Shown here piece by piece: positions 11,560 through 25,225 of a DNA stretch of 64,000 bases (position 1 is the first letter of the stretch; every line of letters starts with the position of its first letter). The notes below the pieces were generated by a model. That model had not been told where the DNA came from. It was given only the letters and a program-made list of their open reading frames with translations, and did not search any database. The position numbers and the translations under genes are program-made. The stretch lies in NCBI RefSeq assembly GCF_002878395.1, contig NC_061116.1, forward strand, positions 127,399,495 to 127,463,494, read 5' to 3'. The DNA comes from Capsicum annuum. Lineage: Eukaryota > Streptophyta > Magnoliopsida > Solanales > Solanaceae.

Positions 11560-13717
11560 TGTCACAATCCAAACCAGGGCCTGGCTGTGATGGGTATCTT
11601 AAGTCCACTGAGGACTGTAGACAACCCCTTTACCTAGATAAATAAACCATAATACAGATGGAAGTGGATGAATTTTAAACCTATAAAAAGATAAGCTGAG
11701 TTTTGAACATATACAAGATATGAAACTGAAAATAGAATTTAAGAATTTCAACACATCTTAATCCACAGTAATCCTTAGAGCCTCTAATGAAACAAAATAA
11801 ATCCAAGTCGGTACATGCCCACGACAATATAAAAAAATAAGTCCAAAGAAAATGTATGATAAAATATTTCAAATGAATGAGGCTTACCATTTCAAACTGA
11901 CTGCTGACAACTCAAAAATCAAATTCACTACGTAGAAAAAGTAGAGTGTCTTCGTATCCTGCATCGCATGGGGATACATTATCCGATAGTGATTATCAGG
12001 TTTAACGCTAGTATGTAACTCAGGGATAAGGAGATAAAATAATGCCATCAATCCAAGACTATTCAAAATCAATGTAAATGTACACATATATGCATATACA
12101 TATGAATATAAGATGCTGGGAGAGTTAAAAATGTTTATCCTGAACTTTAAAACATTAGCCTAGACTCTGTAGCTTGACCATCATAAAAACTACCCATAGG
12201 CTATATGCATATAGTTGTCTCCCCCTGGTCGGCCCCCAGTGTGTGTGGCGCATGAACCGGAGATATCATAGAAGGCTGTGGAATCCTCGTACCCTATGCC
12301 TTTCATGATAAAAATATATATAGTGCGACATAAGAACATAATCGTCAAGACTAATCCTCATGTCGGCAAATGTGAGTTTCTAGTATCGGTCCTTCAAGAC
12401 TCATACCTTTGAAACTAGCTACACAATTCTTTTTAAGCGCAACTAAAACATTTAGTACATAACCCATCCATTAGTTCAAAGAGTCATTCATTAAAGCATT
12501 ATCAAGTGGTATCGTCATACAGACTATAACTTACAAGCAAATGTCATTACACAATTATTTGGGGGATTCCTTGTACCCTAGACTCTATTTCTAAAATCAA
12601 CATGAGGGATTCTTTGTACCCCACAAGGTTTTCAAAATTATTCTTATCTATTTAGACATTTATGCAATGCATTAATTTTAAAGAAGTAGGCTAAGCCAAA
12701 TGATAATTCAAATTATAAAACCAATTATGTGAGTGGGTTGAGGCGTATCAATTTCAATACCAATGTCCAATTATTTAGGGAATCCGTGTGCCCCGATTTC
12801 TATCATTGCAAAATTTGGTGAATCCTAGTACCACTATTTCATTCACCATTCCTGGGAACCCTAATAAGTTTACAAATCATGAATTCAATGCATAATTAAT
12901 CAATAATAATCATGGGAAAAAATTTAAACAACTTACATTATAAACCCTCAACCCATCATTCAAAATCCGACATAAAAACAATATGAATATTGAACCAATT
13001 CATGTAATAATGAAATCACAAGTTTAAAGAGAGATATACATGCCTTAATTACCAAGAAATTTGATGAAGAAATCACCCATAGAGCCCTAGATGACCAATT
13101 TATTGAAACTTTAGCCTTGTCTTTGAGTGGGGAATTTGAGAGAGTAAAGAGAGCGTTTATGATTAATAAGTGTTGAAAATGGGGTCCCCAATATGATATA
13201 AGGTCATGGGTTATTATTGGGGAAAAGGGGAAATGTTCAAAGTACCCTTGATTAAAAGCTAAATATTTGTTGCCAGTGATGATGGGTCTCCCTACGAATC
13301 ATAAGACCACAATACGACTCGTCACCATGTGTCATTGTTTGAACAGTAGATAAAGGACCCCTCTATGGTGACCCAAAGACTTTTATCACACGACTCATCA
13401 AGTGATCCTATAATTCACATCACATGACACATAAAGTGACCCCACGACTCATAGGGTCCTAGTTGTAATCAAGAGAGAATATCTGGGTAATCACACTAGT
13501 TAGCCATGATTTACAATATATGACTCATATAGATAGAGTATGACTCGTATGGACAAGTCTTAGTCTTAATAGTAGCCCAAAGCACATACACTAGTTAAGC
13601 TACGATTTGGGTCATACAACTTGTATAGAGTCCCTACGACTAAGATGGTCAGCCATAGTCAGGGTACTTGGCTCAAAGATCAGGGATTTTTCAAGGACCA
13701 AAATCCAGAGTATTACA
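11560..13717 (-). repeat. Element B 3' LTR
   Basis: Complete 2158-bp LTR. The plus strand starts TGTCACAATCC and ends GAGTATTACA, a clean TG...CA pair. A pyrimidine run TTCTCCCCCTC follows (minus-strand polypurine tract, 13718-13728). It contains several ACGACTC/TGACTCA-like words at about 13310-13450. It is the same superfamily as LTR A. Confidence 0.9.
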
Positions 13718-13849
13718 TTCTCCCCCTCTTAGGACCATTTGTCCTCAAATAATGAGAAAAGGCATCCAATAGCATTATCTTAAGATAGAATACAACAAAA
13801 ATTTCCTTTAAAAGAGACAAAAAACAAAGATATTAAGGAATACACTTAC

Positions 13850-15615
13850 CTTAAGCACGATAATCCAAAGTGGGAAATAAGAATGGATATTTGGACTTCA
13901 AGTGCTCTTCAGCTTCCTAAGTAGCTTCTTCAAACTTTAGGTTCCTCTATAGAACCTTCACTGGAGGCACATCCTTAGTCCTCAAATGATGCGCTTGTCT
14001 ATCCAAAATTTAAATCGAGATTTCCTCAAAAGATAAGAAATAAAAAATTCGAACAATCTCCTAAGGGAAAATCAATGAAGGATCACCAACATATTTTCTT
14101 AACATCAAAACAAGAATGACCAAATAAATGGAACCCAAAGTCAAAGGTAGATCTAACTCATAAGACACATTACCTACTTTTCTCAAAATCAAGTATGGGC
14201 CTACATACTGAGGACTGAGCTTTACCTTCTTTCTAAATATCATCACTCCTTTTGTGGAAGACACCTTTAAGAATACCCAATCACTAAACTCAAACTCTAA
14301 CTCCCTTCGACTCACATCTACATAGGAATTTTTGTGACTTTGAGTGGTCTTAAGCCTATCCCTAATCACCTTCACCTTCTCCATATCTTGGTGAACCAAG
14401 TCAGGGCCAAATAATCAAGTTGCATAAACTTTGAACTATTTAATTAGAGAACATCATCTCCTACCTTAAAAAGCCTAGAAAATAGCCATTCCAATGCTAG
14501 AGTGATACATATTGTTATGTAAAATCTCAATGAGAGGAAAATAATCAACCCAACTACCACTAAAGTCAAATTTTACCATATAAGTCCTTAGCATATCCTC
14601 TAAATATCTGAATGGTCCTCTCTGCTAGATCATCTATCTGAGGGTGGAAAGTAGTTCTAAGGTTTACCTTAGTTCCTAAACCTCTCTAAAAAAACATCAA
14701 AAATGAGTTGAGAACTGAGTACCTCAATCAGATATGATGAAAACTAGATCACCATGGAACTTCATGATTTTCTAAATAAACAATTTGGCATAATTCTCCC
14801 TAGAATAGTTAGACCTCATAGGCAAGAAATAAGAAGACGTAGTCATCGTATCCATGATGACCCCAATTGAATCGAACTAATTCTGAGACTGTAGGAGACT
14901 GGTAGTAAAATCCAAATTAATTAGCTCCCATTTCCACACATTCAACTCAATTTATTGAGATAACCTGCCAGGCCTCAATTTCTCCATCTTTACTTGCTAA
15001 CACACCATTCACTTAGCTTCAAAATTGGCCACATCCCACTTCATATTATTCTATCAATAAATTTCCTTAAAATCATTGTACATCTTTATTGAACTGAGAT
15101 AGATAGCATACCACGACTCATGGTCCTCAACCAAAATTCTTTCTTGCAATCCATCAACATAAAAAACACACAATCTATTTTGGTACCTCACGATACTATC
15201 ACCACCAATCTCAAATGCCATAACCTTCTGTTGACCCACATCATCCTTAACCTACATCAAGATAGGGTCCAACACTTATTTATCCTTCACTTAATCACTA
15301 AGAGTCAATCCACCACTAATTTCATAATCACACTTCCATCCTCAGAGTTTAAATGATAAAATCAAAAATTAGTTAATCGATGAATAACTTTTACCAATCC
15401 TCTCTTCTCTTCATTGAATTGAGAAAATCTTTCCATAACTTGCTAAGAGAATCTAAAAACACATTAAATTTACCTAATGATAATGGAAACTCATGTCATA
15501 GTCCTTGAGAAACTCTAGCCACCTCCTCTACCTAAGATTTTACTATTTCTGGGTGAATACATATTGCAAACTCATATGATTTAAATAGATGTTAACATGA
15601 CTCCCATTTAAGTAA
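13850..15615 (-). pseudogene. Element B integrase, chromodomain and RNase H tail (left part of split pol)
   Basis: The minus-strand piece 14061-14399 covers the integrase C-terminal domain, with RRELEFEFSDWVFLKVS, LSPQYVGPYLILRKVGNVSY and MLRKYVGDPS. The chromodomain lies at about 13870-14040, in several frames. The piece 15054-15239 precedes the integrase zinc region (QNRLCVFYVDGLQERILVED). From about 15360 to 15615 the RNase H tail can be followed, and it stops abruptly where element C inserted. Multiple stops and frameshifts make it non-functional. Confidence 0.8.
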
Positions 15616-15620
15616 TGACG
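15616..15620. repeat. Target-site duplication of element C (left copy)
   Basis: TGACG here pairs with TGATG at 32709-32713, one mismatch. The flank 32709 onward (TGATGCCAGATCTTGAATGC) matches intact RNase H/RT sequence in element A at 3367-3386. This shows that B's pol continues across the insertion. Confidence 0.85.
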
Positions 15621-17164
15621 TATAATACCCTTAATTTTTCAAGATCTAGACCCGATAAAAGATAGGCCATGAAGTTAGCTTTCTAATGCTTCAAGCCTTA
15701 TCTTAATCCGAGGTTATGGAAAAAGGATATGAAAGATTTGCCTTAATGCTTGATAAACTGCCATGGCTACGACTCAAAGTAACGTTATAACCACTCATGA
15801 AGAGTCATCATGAGTGAGTCATAGCCACTCAGTGAATTCCTCTACTCAAGTCTAGTGACTACAACTCGTAATTAGTAGCTACGAGTCATACAGAGGGATT
15901 TGTAGTCACAATAGTATGTAATAAAAACAATTTAATCTAGTGGTTATGAGTCCAACATATAATTAGTATTAAGACATTATGAGTCATTATGTAGACTCGT
16001 AGCCTAACCTGTAAGGATTCAAGCAAACATACTCATGTTTTTGTAGTTTTATAAGTGACTTGGATATATACTAAGACCCCAAACATCTCCAAACTTATAG
16101 ACAAGTCAAAACATCCCATAGAGATTAAATTCTTGTGAGGAATATAACTATAGTAAGATTCAAATAAGAATAACTATAGGTATACTATGAATTTTTGAGC
16201 TTAAGACCCACCAACAGATAGATAATTGAATTATCTTTGCGATGATACAAATTTTGCCTTAATTTGATATTAGGGTTAAGAGTTATGGCAAAATTACTAA
16301 AGCATAATCAAAGCTGCTAGTAGTTATGACTCCTGATGATGACTCATAAACAGAACCTATGAGTTGTCAAAAGGACTCATCATCACAATAGTAGGGGTAA
16401 AAATTTGTGTTCCTAATGATGACTCAAGCCACAAATCATACCCAGACCTTTTGAGTCATAGCCAAACTTATTAATACGGCTTCCAGACATTTTCTAGATG
16501 ATTTCTATGGGATTTTTTTTCTTTTCCCACTCTTTTAACAACAACACTACATCATTTCATCCTCCAAACAATAGTTATCAAATGTAAATACTGCCCTAAC
16601 CTATCATAACTTAAAAATCATCCATCATAGAGAAAAAGAGCTGATTTCATTCTCCCCAATACCAACTAGGGTTCATCAAGTTTAAGTTCAATACTCATAA
16701 ATTTATCTAAGGTTTTAACATTCAGATATTTAGGGTATTCATCAATGGGTTCCTTTCACCCATTGATACCCACAATTTTTTTTTCATCATGGATTTTTGA
16801 TATTCTTTTATGAAATTATTAATGTAAATCAAATATTTAATCCAAGTCATCCTAAAAATTTGAATTCAAGCCTTGTCAACATGTTTTTCCCTTGAAAATT
16901 AGATTAATTCGTGCTTTCAATTTAAACTACTCATGTCATATTCAATTGGTCCCATCTAAAATTATCAAATTATGAAATAAACCATCTGACATTATTGTAC
17001 TCCCATGTTTAATACATTCATATATTCAAATTCATGGACTTTATCAATTTGATTACACGTAATATGTTTTGGGCCTTTGAATTGGGATATTATGTTAATG
17101 TTTCAAGTGTTGTTTTGAAATTTTGTAATTATTCAATGTTGGCAGGTTATGAACACCCCATAAA

Positions 17165-17169
17165 TATGT
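17165..17169. repeat. Target-site duplication of element D (left copy)
   Basis: TATGT here is repeated exactly at 23861-23865. The undisturbed site in C's 3' LTR reads CTTATGTGTTTACTTACA (about 31565-31582), so the pre-insertion sequence is seen directly. Confidence 0.95.
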
Positions 17170-19034
17170 TGAAACACCCTAGGAATACGACCCTTGAAAA
17201 ATTTCTTAGGATTTGGACCTTTTTGGCTTGGTACGACTCAAGGGAGTCACCATTACCCCTTGGATACATCTTATGGAATCTAACCACTATACAAGTGGTG
17301 GGTACGATTAGGGGTGTCACTCATACCCTTATGTATGACTTAGGGGGGTGTGAGTCATATAGAAAATAGAACGTAAGGTTATGGAAAGGTTTGGGGAAAG
17401 TTGGGGTACCATTCGTACACTAAGATATGAATGGTAAGAGAGAATTGTACCCCTGGATATGACTTGTTTAAATTTTAAGTCAAGGGTTTTTTGGACTTTT
17501 CATACTCCTAAAAGCTTATGTCCTCATGCCATATAACCCTATATGGCCTTCCATAACACTTATTAAAGGATGAAAATATGTCAAATACTCTCTCAAATAC
17601 TTTTACTTTATTATTGAACTTTCATTGGAACTCTTGCATGGTTTTGTTTGTTAATGGAACTCTAAATGGTTTTGGATGGTTTAAATGATATAAATGCTTT
17701 AAATTCTTGGAATGGTCTGAATTGGTTTAGAATGGTTTAAAAGGTAAAGGTTTTGGTGGTCATGGTTGGTCTATTTTTAAAACCTTGTGGGATACATGGA
17801 AATTCCACAAGTGAATGCATTAATTGAATTTGTTTAAATGGTTTGGAAAGGCTAAAGGCTAAATAGTTATGCTTGTGGTGAACAGGAAAGTCTACCAAGT
17901 GGTTTAATATGGGATAAGGAAGGGCACTTGAAAGTCCCCTTAACCTAAATGGTTTGGCTATGGATATTACTTGTAAGTATGGATTGGTATGATGATGCCA
18001 TTATGAATGGCCTTGGTTAGTAAATGAATAATGGTTTAGTTAGTTGAAAATTGTTTTTAACTAGTAAGTAATACCGGGGTGTGTAGAAAAGCTGTAGAAA
18101 GTGGCAGTCCCGAGAGGACCAAAACTAGAAACTTGTATTTACTGATATGAGGATTGTTCTTAGTGGACCGTGTGCATGATATTAGGCTATTGGGGGATGT
18201 ACTAGTAATCCCATTTAATATTTCCCTAGTAATGAGGCTACACATACTAGGGCCCTTTCAGCAGGAAGAGTTGAACCATATAGGCTGTGGGTAATTTACG
18301 ATGGCCAAGATACATATCCCAGGTAATGATTTTTAAGGCATGATAAACCCAGTTTTATTTCCCTGCACGGTTATATAAATATATATGGCTGTATACATTA
18401 TGAATGGTTTTTACTTGGCTTTGTAAATGTCATTACTTTATCCCCATGCCGAGTGCATACTAGTGTTCATCCACTAACCCATCTACTAGTGGTTGTATAC
18501 CCAATTATGCAAGAACTTGCCATTCTACTCCTCTTGTTTAGTTATCGAATTTGGGTACAGTCAATGTTGGATTAAAGTTGTGAGCTTTCATAGTTCGAAA
18601 GGCATCTATTTCATGTCATGGTTTACTTTACCTATTTCTTATCTTTCATAGACTTTGGTTTTTATCTATGGTTGAGGGAATTTCTCTACTTAGTTCGGTT
18701 GGTCTAGAGGCTTTGTATGGACAACTGTGGACTTAGGTGTGGCATGGGTGGTTTATGTTATTTATACATATATTGACTTATCATTATGGTATTTGTTTTT
18801 GGTTTCTATATAGGTTTGGTTGGATACTCAATGGTTTGACTTGGTTGGATTGGTCTTAGTTGTACACTTATCCCAAAGTCACTGTGGGGTTAGATCCTCT
18901 ATCATGTTATATATTTAGGATTTATCCAACTCAAGGCATGCATTGGTGGTTAGGTTGGTTAACACTAGTGGTTCTCGGTCCTGGTTGGACTTGGGATTTC
19001 CTATTACAATAAGGCCCTAGTTTAGTCCATGTCA
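17170..19034 (+). repeat. Element D 5' LTR
   Basis: 1865 bp, starting TGAAACACCCTAGG and ending CATGTCA. Compared with the 3' LTR it lacks one block near 17270-17290 and a larger one near 17530-17600. Elsewhere the two align closely, for example the GGTTTTGGTGGTCATGGTTG region at 17747 and 22568. Confidence 0.9.
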
Positions 19035-19037
19035 AGT

Positions 19038-19049
19038 TGGTATCAGAGC
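19038..19049 (+). other. Element D primer binding site (initiator Met tRNA)
   Basis: TGGTATCAGAGC lies three bases after the 5' LTR. It is the exact sequence expected to pair with the 3' end of initiator methionine tRNA. It is the best preserved primer site in the window. Confidence 0.95.
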
Positions 19050-21523
19050 CTTAGGTTTTGGTGTCATGGGGTGTCTACAAAGCCGTGTCGAGTAGAGTCT
19101 TGCTTATGGGTGTGTTATGTACCACACTTATAATCAAGAGGCTATGAGGCATATAGGAGTGTTTCACTTTCTTGGTTATTCTACTTTCAGGATATAGAGT
19201 TTAAGGTCTTGAACTCTTCTCTGAATATACTTTGGTTCACTCTTTGGATCATGCATTCTCATTGATCTAAAGGTTCTTGGAAACTCACTTGTCCCTCTCG
19301 AGGAAAACATGGATGGATCTAGTCCAACTCATAAGGAACATACCTAGTTAAGGGTCGCAGCTTTTGGTTTTCTTTGTAAAGTCCCACTAGTCTCCACTAA
19401 CCCTATCTTCGACGGTGGAACTCATTCTCAGTTACCTCAGGAAGGGGTTACTAATATCGAGTTTTGTCACTCTACTAATCCATTGACCCAAATGATGACA
19501 ACTTTGTAGCGTAAGTCTTGTCCTATTGGTACAGGGAGAAATAAGGTGAGGTTGGAAATAGGCAAGGTAAAGGTTCATAGTTTCCTGGTTATATGGGAGT
19601 GTCCCATCAGGATTGCCGATTGGGTGAATAGAATATTAGATACTATATCTCTAGCTTTTATGCCAGGGGTGTTACTTCTATCTTTGACATTAGTATGTTG
19701 AAAACTCCTTTCATTGTGTGTGTGTGCTTTATCTAGTTTGGGGTTCTCTCTCTTATGTAACCTAATTAGTGGTTGTTTATTTTGGTTTTGGTCTTAAGGT
19801 TGTTTTAAAGTCTTTTCTCCTTTTGATTCTACCCTGGTAGGTGACTCTACGATTGTCAAAAGATTTTATGAGGGTGTGCAGTATTTGTTGTTAATAAAGA
19901 GGTCTTGGTAGAAATTGTTTGGCTTGAATGTAGTGGATTCCGATGTCATTTAAGAAATGGGTTGGTTGCACTCGTGCTGTTCATTATTAGATTGTTGAAC
20001 CAATTTGAGTCCCTGGTGAGTTAGTTATGGAATGGGATAATGGTTTCAGTTTGTTTCCTAACTACTAAGGGAAAGGTTATATTGTATCTTAGAGCTCAAA
20101 TATTTTTCTTCAAAGAGGTAGCTCTATTATCGGTTGGCCCAGGTTAAAGATTCTAACTCATAAGGTGTTTCCTTATATTTGGCTTCGGTGGTGAATGAAT
20201 CTCTTGAAGCCGTCTTGATGAACTTTATGGTGTCTTTCTAATGGGGAGATTGGTTTGGAATTGGTCTTATTTTGAAAACTTTTCAAATTTTTATTCTTTC
20301 TTTATAAAATGGTTCTGGTTGGGTTAAAGGATCTTAAGGAGAAATTTAGGGATCTCTTATAGAAAGGATTTGTCAGTCTTAATGATTCTCTATAAAATGT
20401 TTTACTATTACATACATAAGGGAATAGTCCCTAGAAATGCATACGTTGTCGCTGGGTGACTAAGGAATTTAGGATATCCTTCTAGTAAGGGAGGACCTTA
20501 TAATTCTATTCAATTTTATATGGGGTACTTTGATAATAGTACGTGGTGATTGGTATATACTAGGCTTGAACCTAGATGTTTGATTTGGATAAAGAAAGTA
20601 TGTTAACTTAGGGATATCAATGTGTAAATTACAGAGGGACTAGGGATCTAGTTATTCCACAAGATAGATCATGGAGCTTGCATGCGTGTTTATTGCATAA
20701 TTTTGATGTTCAATCATAGGTTGGCAATTTTGGTTATAAGTGGTTATATATGGGTTTGCTCATGTCCTTTACTCATAGTTTCGATATTATAAGTGTGATG
20801 AAAGCAGAATAGTTTTTCGAGATAAACTTAAGAAGTAAAGCCCGATGGCCTAAGTTAACACCTCTTAGCATTGGATAGGATTTAAGATGGAATTGGTGGT
20901 GTACAGTTGACTCAAGCTCTCATAGTGATGTGTCTCAGTAAGTTCCAAATTGATTTGAACTTGCTCTCTAGCATGAGTCCATTCATCTGGTAATTTATGT
21001 TTTGTGGGGGTGTGGATGGTCCTTTGTTGGTTAGGTTCCTTTAGGTGGTTTTAGTATCTCGAATTCCTTGTTCTTTAAGTGGGTCCCAACGAGGATCATG
21101 GATTGGTAAAGTTTTTCTTTTGCAAATAAAGGTATGGCTTTGATAAAGGTTCCATGGTGGAACTAAAATTCTGAGAAAGTTATTTGGGATATAGAGGTGT
21201 ACATGGAGTTATCCATGTTAGGTTCTTGTTCCCAAAAATTTGTACGTATAGTTTGTGTTCTTCAACACATCCTTGTTTTCTAACTTGGTTAAAGGAGAGG
21301 AATTATTCCTGTTTCATCTTTGTTTCCTAACTTAGTTAGAGGTCAAGATGAATGTGTTGGGGTGTAAATCGTGCTTGGGGTATGTAATGATCTTCTCATC
21401 TTAGTTTGTGTTCTTATCCTCTATTTCGATTAGGGAAAAGTTTAATGTGTGTTACAATGTTACCTCGTGCTTATCCTTACCCTTACCCGTCATTTGAGGA
21501 TGAATGATCCTAGTGGGGAAGAC
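19050..21523 (+). pseudogene. Element D gag-pol remnant (internally deleted)
   Basis: Coding traces are faint. Around 19790-20090 a protease end can be followed (NVVDSDVI and then MGWLHSC, across a stop). Around 20320-20480 a reverse transcriptase N-terminal stretch reads LKDLKEKFRDLL, then a stop, then KGFVSLND. Around 21150-21240 a weak chromodomain-like path precedes a CATTTGAGGATGAATGATCC stretch, common just before LTRs of this group. A usual pol of this lineage needs about 3.5 kb, so most of reverse transcriptase, RNase H and integrase is missing or unrecognisable. D would have depended on enzymes from elsewhere if the deletions predate insertion, which is not known. Confidence 0.65.
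21511..21523 (+). other. Element D polypurine tract
   Basis: TAGTGGGGAAGAC directly precedes the 3' LTR start at 21524. It is a purine-rich tract in the expected place. Confidence 0.7.
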
Positions 21524-23860
21524 TAAAATACCCTAGGTATAGGACCTTTGAAATATTTCTTAGGCTTTGGACCTTTTTGGCTTGGTACGACTCAAAGGAG
21601 TCACTCATACTCCTTGGATACTACTTGTGGGCTATCTTGAGGGTTCAATCATGTCCTAGGAAGTCTATTGGGCTTAGCTACCTCCCAGATATGACTCAAC
21701 TAGGTAGGAGTCATATATAAACATACGAGTGGTGCAAGGCAAGTCGTATGGTGCATGTTTGAATTTTCTTGTCGAATTTGTCCACTATATGAGTGGTAGG
21801 TACGATTGGGGGTGTCACTCATACCATTAGGTACGACTTAGGGGGTGTGATTCTTATAGAAACTAGCTGGTAAGGTTATGACAAGGTTTGTGTACGAGTT
21901 GGGGTACCACTCGTACCCTAGGATACGAGTGGTAAAGGGGAGTCGTACCCCTGGATGTGTCTTGTTTTAATTTTGAGTCAAGGGTAATTAAGACATATCC
22001 TATTCCTAAAACCTCTCAAATACTCTCTTGAATATTGGAGGCTGGGGTTTCTTCATGTGTTTTTTAAAGTGCTCAAAGGTCAAGATTTCTTCCGTGAATC
22101 ATCTTGTATAAGGCTTGTATTACTTACCTCATTGTTATTTCAAACTAAAGGCATATATGTATTGTGTTTTAAGCATTGGTTTTATGAATCTATAATGGTG
22201 GATTCCAAAATATTGTTGAGGGTCTTGATGTATATGGTTTTGTATTGGTTTAAACTATGCTTTTACATGTTTTTGGTATTAATTTGCATATGTGGTTATT
22301 GGTTGGCTATGGTTTAACAAAGAACGTCTTGAGTAACCCTAATTATGGTGGTTTATGCATTGTTTTTGGTCTTGGTAAAGGTATTCCATCAATGGTTGAT
22401 AAAATGCCTCAAGGGATGCTTTTACTCTATTATTGAACTTTCATTGGAACTCTTGCATGGTTTGGTTTGTTAATGGAAATCTAAATGTTCTTGGATGGTT
22501 TTGCATTCTTTAAATATTTTAAATGCTTGGTATGGTCTAAATTGGTTATGGATGGTTTAAAAGGTAAAGGTTTTGGTGGTCATGGTTGGTTTATTCTGAA
22601 AACCTTACGGGATACAAGGAAATCCCTCAAGTAAATGGATTAATTTAATTAGTTTAAATAGTTTGGAAAAGCTAAAGGCTAAATGGTTATGCCTATGGTG
22701 AACATTGAAGTCTCCCAAGTAATTTTATATAGTATATGGAAGGGCACTTGAAAGTCCCCTTAACCTATATGGTTTGGATATGGATATTACTTGCAAGTAA
22801 GGATTGGTATGACGATACCAATATTAATGGATTGGTTAATAAATGGATAATGGTTTGGTTATTTAGAAATTGGTTTTAATTGGAAATTAATGACAGGGTA
22901 TGTAGTAAAGTCGTGGAAGGTGGCGGTCCTGGATGGACAAGAACTGGAAACTCATTTTTGCCAATATGAGGAATAGTCTTAGTGGACTGTGAGCATAATG
23001 TCAAACTATTAGGGGATGTACTAGTCATCCCATGGGATACTTTCCTGGTCGTAAGGCTACATGCAATGGGGCACTTTCAGCAGGGGGAGATAAACCCATA
23101 TAGCCCGTAAGTAGTTTAGGACGTCCAAGCTGCACAACCCAGGTAATGGTTTTCAAGGCATGCTAAACCCGATTCCCTTTCCCGGCATAGTTATATATAT
23201 ATGTATGGTTGTATCCATTATGGATGGTTCTTACTTGGCTTTGTAAATGACATTATTTTATTCTTATCCTAAGTGCATGCTAGTGTTCATCCACTAACCA
23301 GTCTACTGGTGGTTGTATACCCACGCTATGAAGAAATCAACCATTCTACTCTCCTTTCTTCGTGATCTAATTTTGGTATAGTCGATGTTGGATTGAAGTT
23401 GTGAGCTTCCATAGTTTGAAAGGTATATAATTTATGTCATGATTTGCTTTACCTATTTCTTCTCTTTCATAGACTTTGGTTTTTGTCTATGGTCGGGGGC
23501 ATGTCCCGACTAGATATTTTTCAGTTATTCTAAAGTCTTTCTATTTAAAACTATGGACATGGGTATGGCATGGATGGTTTATCTTATTTATACATACATT
23601 GGCTTACCATTATGGTATTGGTTTATGGCTTCCACATTTGTTTAGTTAGATATTCGGTAGTTATACTTGGTTGGGTAGGTCTTAGCTATAGATTTATTCC
23701 AAAGTCACTATAAGGTTGGATATGCTATCTTGTTATATGTTTGAGATTCGTCCGACTCAAGGCGTGCATTGGTGGATAGGTTGGGTAACGGGGGCCGTTC
23801 CTAGCCCTGGTTGTACATGGGATTGCCCTTTACGACAAGGCCTTGGTTTCAGTCGTGTCA
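21524..23860 (+). repeat. Element D 3' LTR
   Basis: 2337 bp, starting TAAAATACCCTAGG (TG mutated to TA) and ending CGTGTCA. It keeps two blocks missing from the 5' LTR. It contains ACGACTC and GAGTGG/CACTCGTACC words near 21590-21930. Confidence 0.9.
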
Positions 23861-25006
23861 TATGTGATTACTTACATTTCATATTTTTAAAGTACTAAGT
23901 ACGTCCATTCATTATTTTACTATCATACTCATTTTGTTATGATCATGTTTAGCACTATAATTTGAGATTTTAAGGTGACCTTAGTCAGAGACAATGTTAG
24001 TTCAGTTGGGATTAGGATTTAGCACCAAGCGAATCCTGGGATAAGGGCTCACCTGCCAGTAGAGGTTTTAACTTTTCTAGCAATACCTGAGTTCCAGAAC
24101 TACGTAGCCAACATAGGTTTTGAGAGGTCTTCCTGCTAGTTGAGGGTCAAAATTCTCTTAGGGATAGCTACAAGTAGAGTGTGACTCCTTAGTAGTTTGG
24201 GACATTAGTTTAGTGGATCCACATAGCCAGTGTTTGTACCCGTGGCAGTTTACTGCCACCCTTCCAAATGGGGTTACTGGTTGGACCCCAATTAGCTCAA
24301 ATTGGGGCATGTCAATTACATGATAGCTCCCACAATTTCAATCAGTACTCAGTCTAAATTAGTTAAGGTTTCTTTGACCAAGTAGTCAGATTTTCAGTTA
24401 TTCAGTCAGTTAGTTGTACAAATTAAATTCTGTTCAGCCTTACTTGGTCTTCCATTCTCAATCTTACATGTTCATGCATCCATGTTCAGTTTCCATGTGT
24501 ATTTTACTTAGTCCATACCTCTCGTACCAGTACATTCAATGTACTAATCTCATACTTTTCTCTTGCACTATGTTGTCTTATAACATAAGTTTAGACGCTC
24601 GATTTCCTGATCATCCTTAGACAGTTCAACATTACCCAACACATTAGTGATGAGTCCTCATCAATCGAAGACATAGCATGTTATTACCATTATTTAAACA
24701 TATGCTTATGTTTAGTCAGTAAGAGTTAGTTGGTGGTTTGTCCTATCAACTCCATATAATTTTTAGGGGCTTTCAGACAGATAATCAGTTAGTTTTTCAA
24801 TGTATTCTGTTGTTTAAGATATGTTAAATTATATTTCAGTATTACATCATACCAACATTTTATCAAATTATTTTCCACACATGTTATTCCATAATTATTT
24901 TATTCAGTGTTCACAGTAGGCACCAGATCATGGGTTAGCTTGGGGTCACGTGTGGCATTAAGGATCATGTTGCAACTAGGGAGTTTCCTCGTGTCGTGAC
25001 AAAACT

Positions 25007-25018
25007 TAGTATAAGAAC
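25007..25018 (+). other. Element C primer binding site (degenerate)
   Basis: TAGTATAAGAAC, five bases after the 5' LTR, is a mutated form of TGGTATCAGAGC as seen intact in element D. The flanking AACTTAGT and CCTAAG keep the usual context. Confidence 0.7.
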
Positions 25019-25225
25019 CTAAGTTTTTAAACTGTCCTAGGGTTTTTGAAAGCCGCATTGAGTAGAGTCTTGTGCATGGGTGTGAAGCACTCTACACTTA
25101 TGGACAAGAGGCTGCGAAATGTTTTTTAGAAGGGGTTCCCTTCTTTTAGTGTTCATGTCGTGCAAAAGAGCATATACTCTATTGAATTCATTTTTATAAC
25201 TCATCCTTCATTTCGTTTACAAATA

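Larger units (their letters stand above)
17170..23860 (+). mobile_element. Element D: internally deleted Ty3/Gypsy element nested in C
   Basis: Plus-strand element with LTRs 17170-19034 and 21524-23860, an exact methionine-type primer site and a perfect 5-bp target duplication. The inner part is only about 2.5 kb, against about 5 kb in C, and pieces of gag, protease, reverse transcriptase and pol tail follow each other with large gaps. It is the youngest layer of this nest by position. Confidence 0.93.
15621..25001 (+). repeat. Element C 5' LTR, split by element D
   Basis: The LTR parts are 15621-17169 and 23866-25001. The start TATAATACCC corresponds to TGTAATACCCC in the 3' LTR, so the first G mutated. 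It ends GTGTCGTGACA. The sequences either side of D match the uninterrupted 3' LTR around 31550-31590. The right part carries three related boxes ending in AGTAGAGG or a variant (about 24050-24180). Confidence 0.9.

Noticed and set aside
17034..17369. 111-codon plus-strand open frame
   Set aside because: It runs across the insertion junction of D into C's 5' LTR, so it is a chance frame made of two LTRs.
19038..19049. tRNA-like sequence
   Set aside because: Only the 12-base complement of the methionine tRNA 3' end is present, directly after an LTR; it is a primer binding site, not a tRNA gene.
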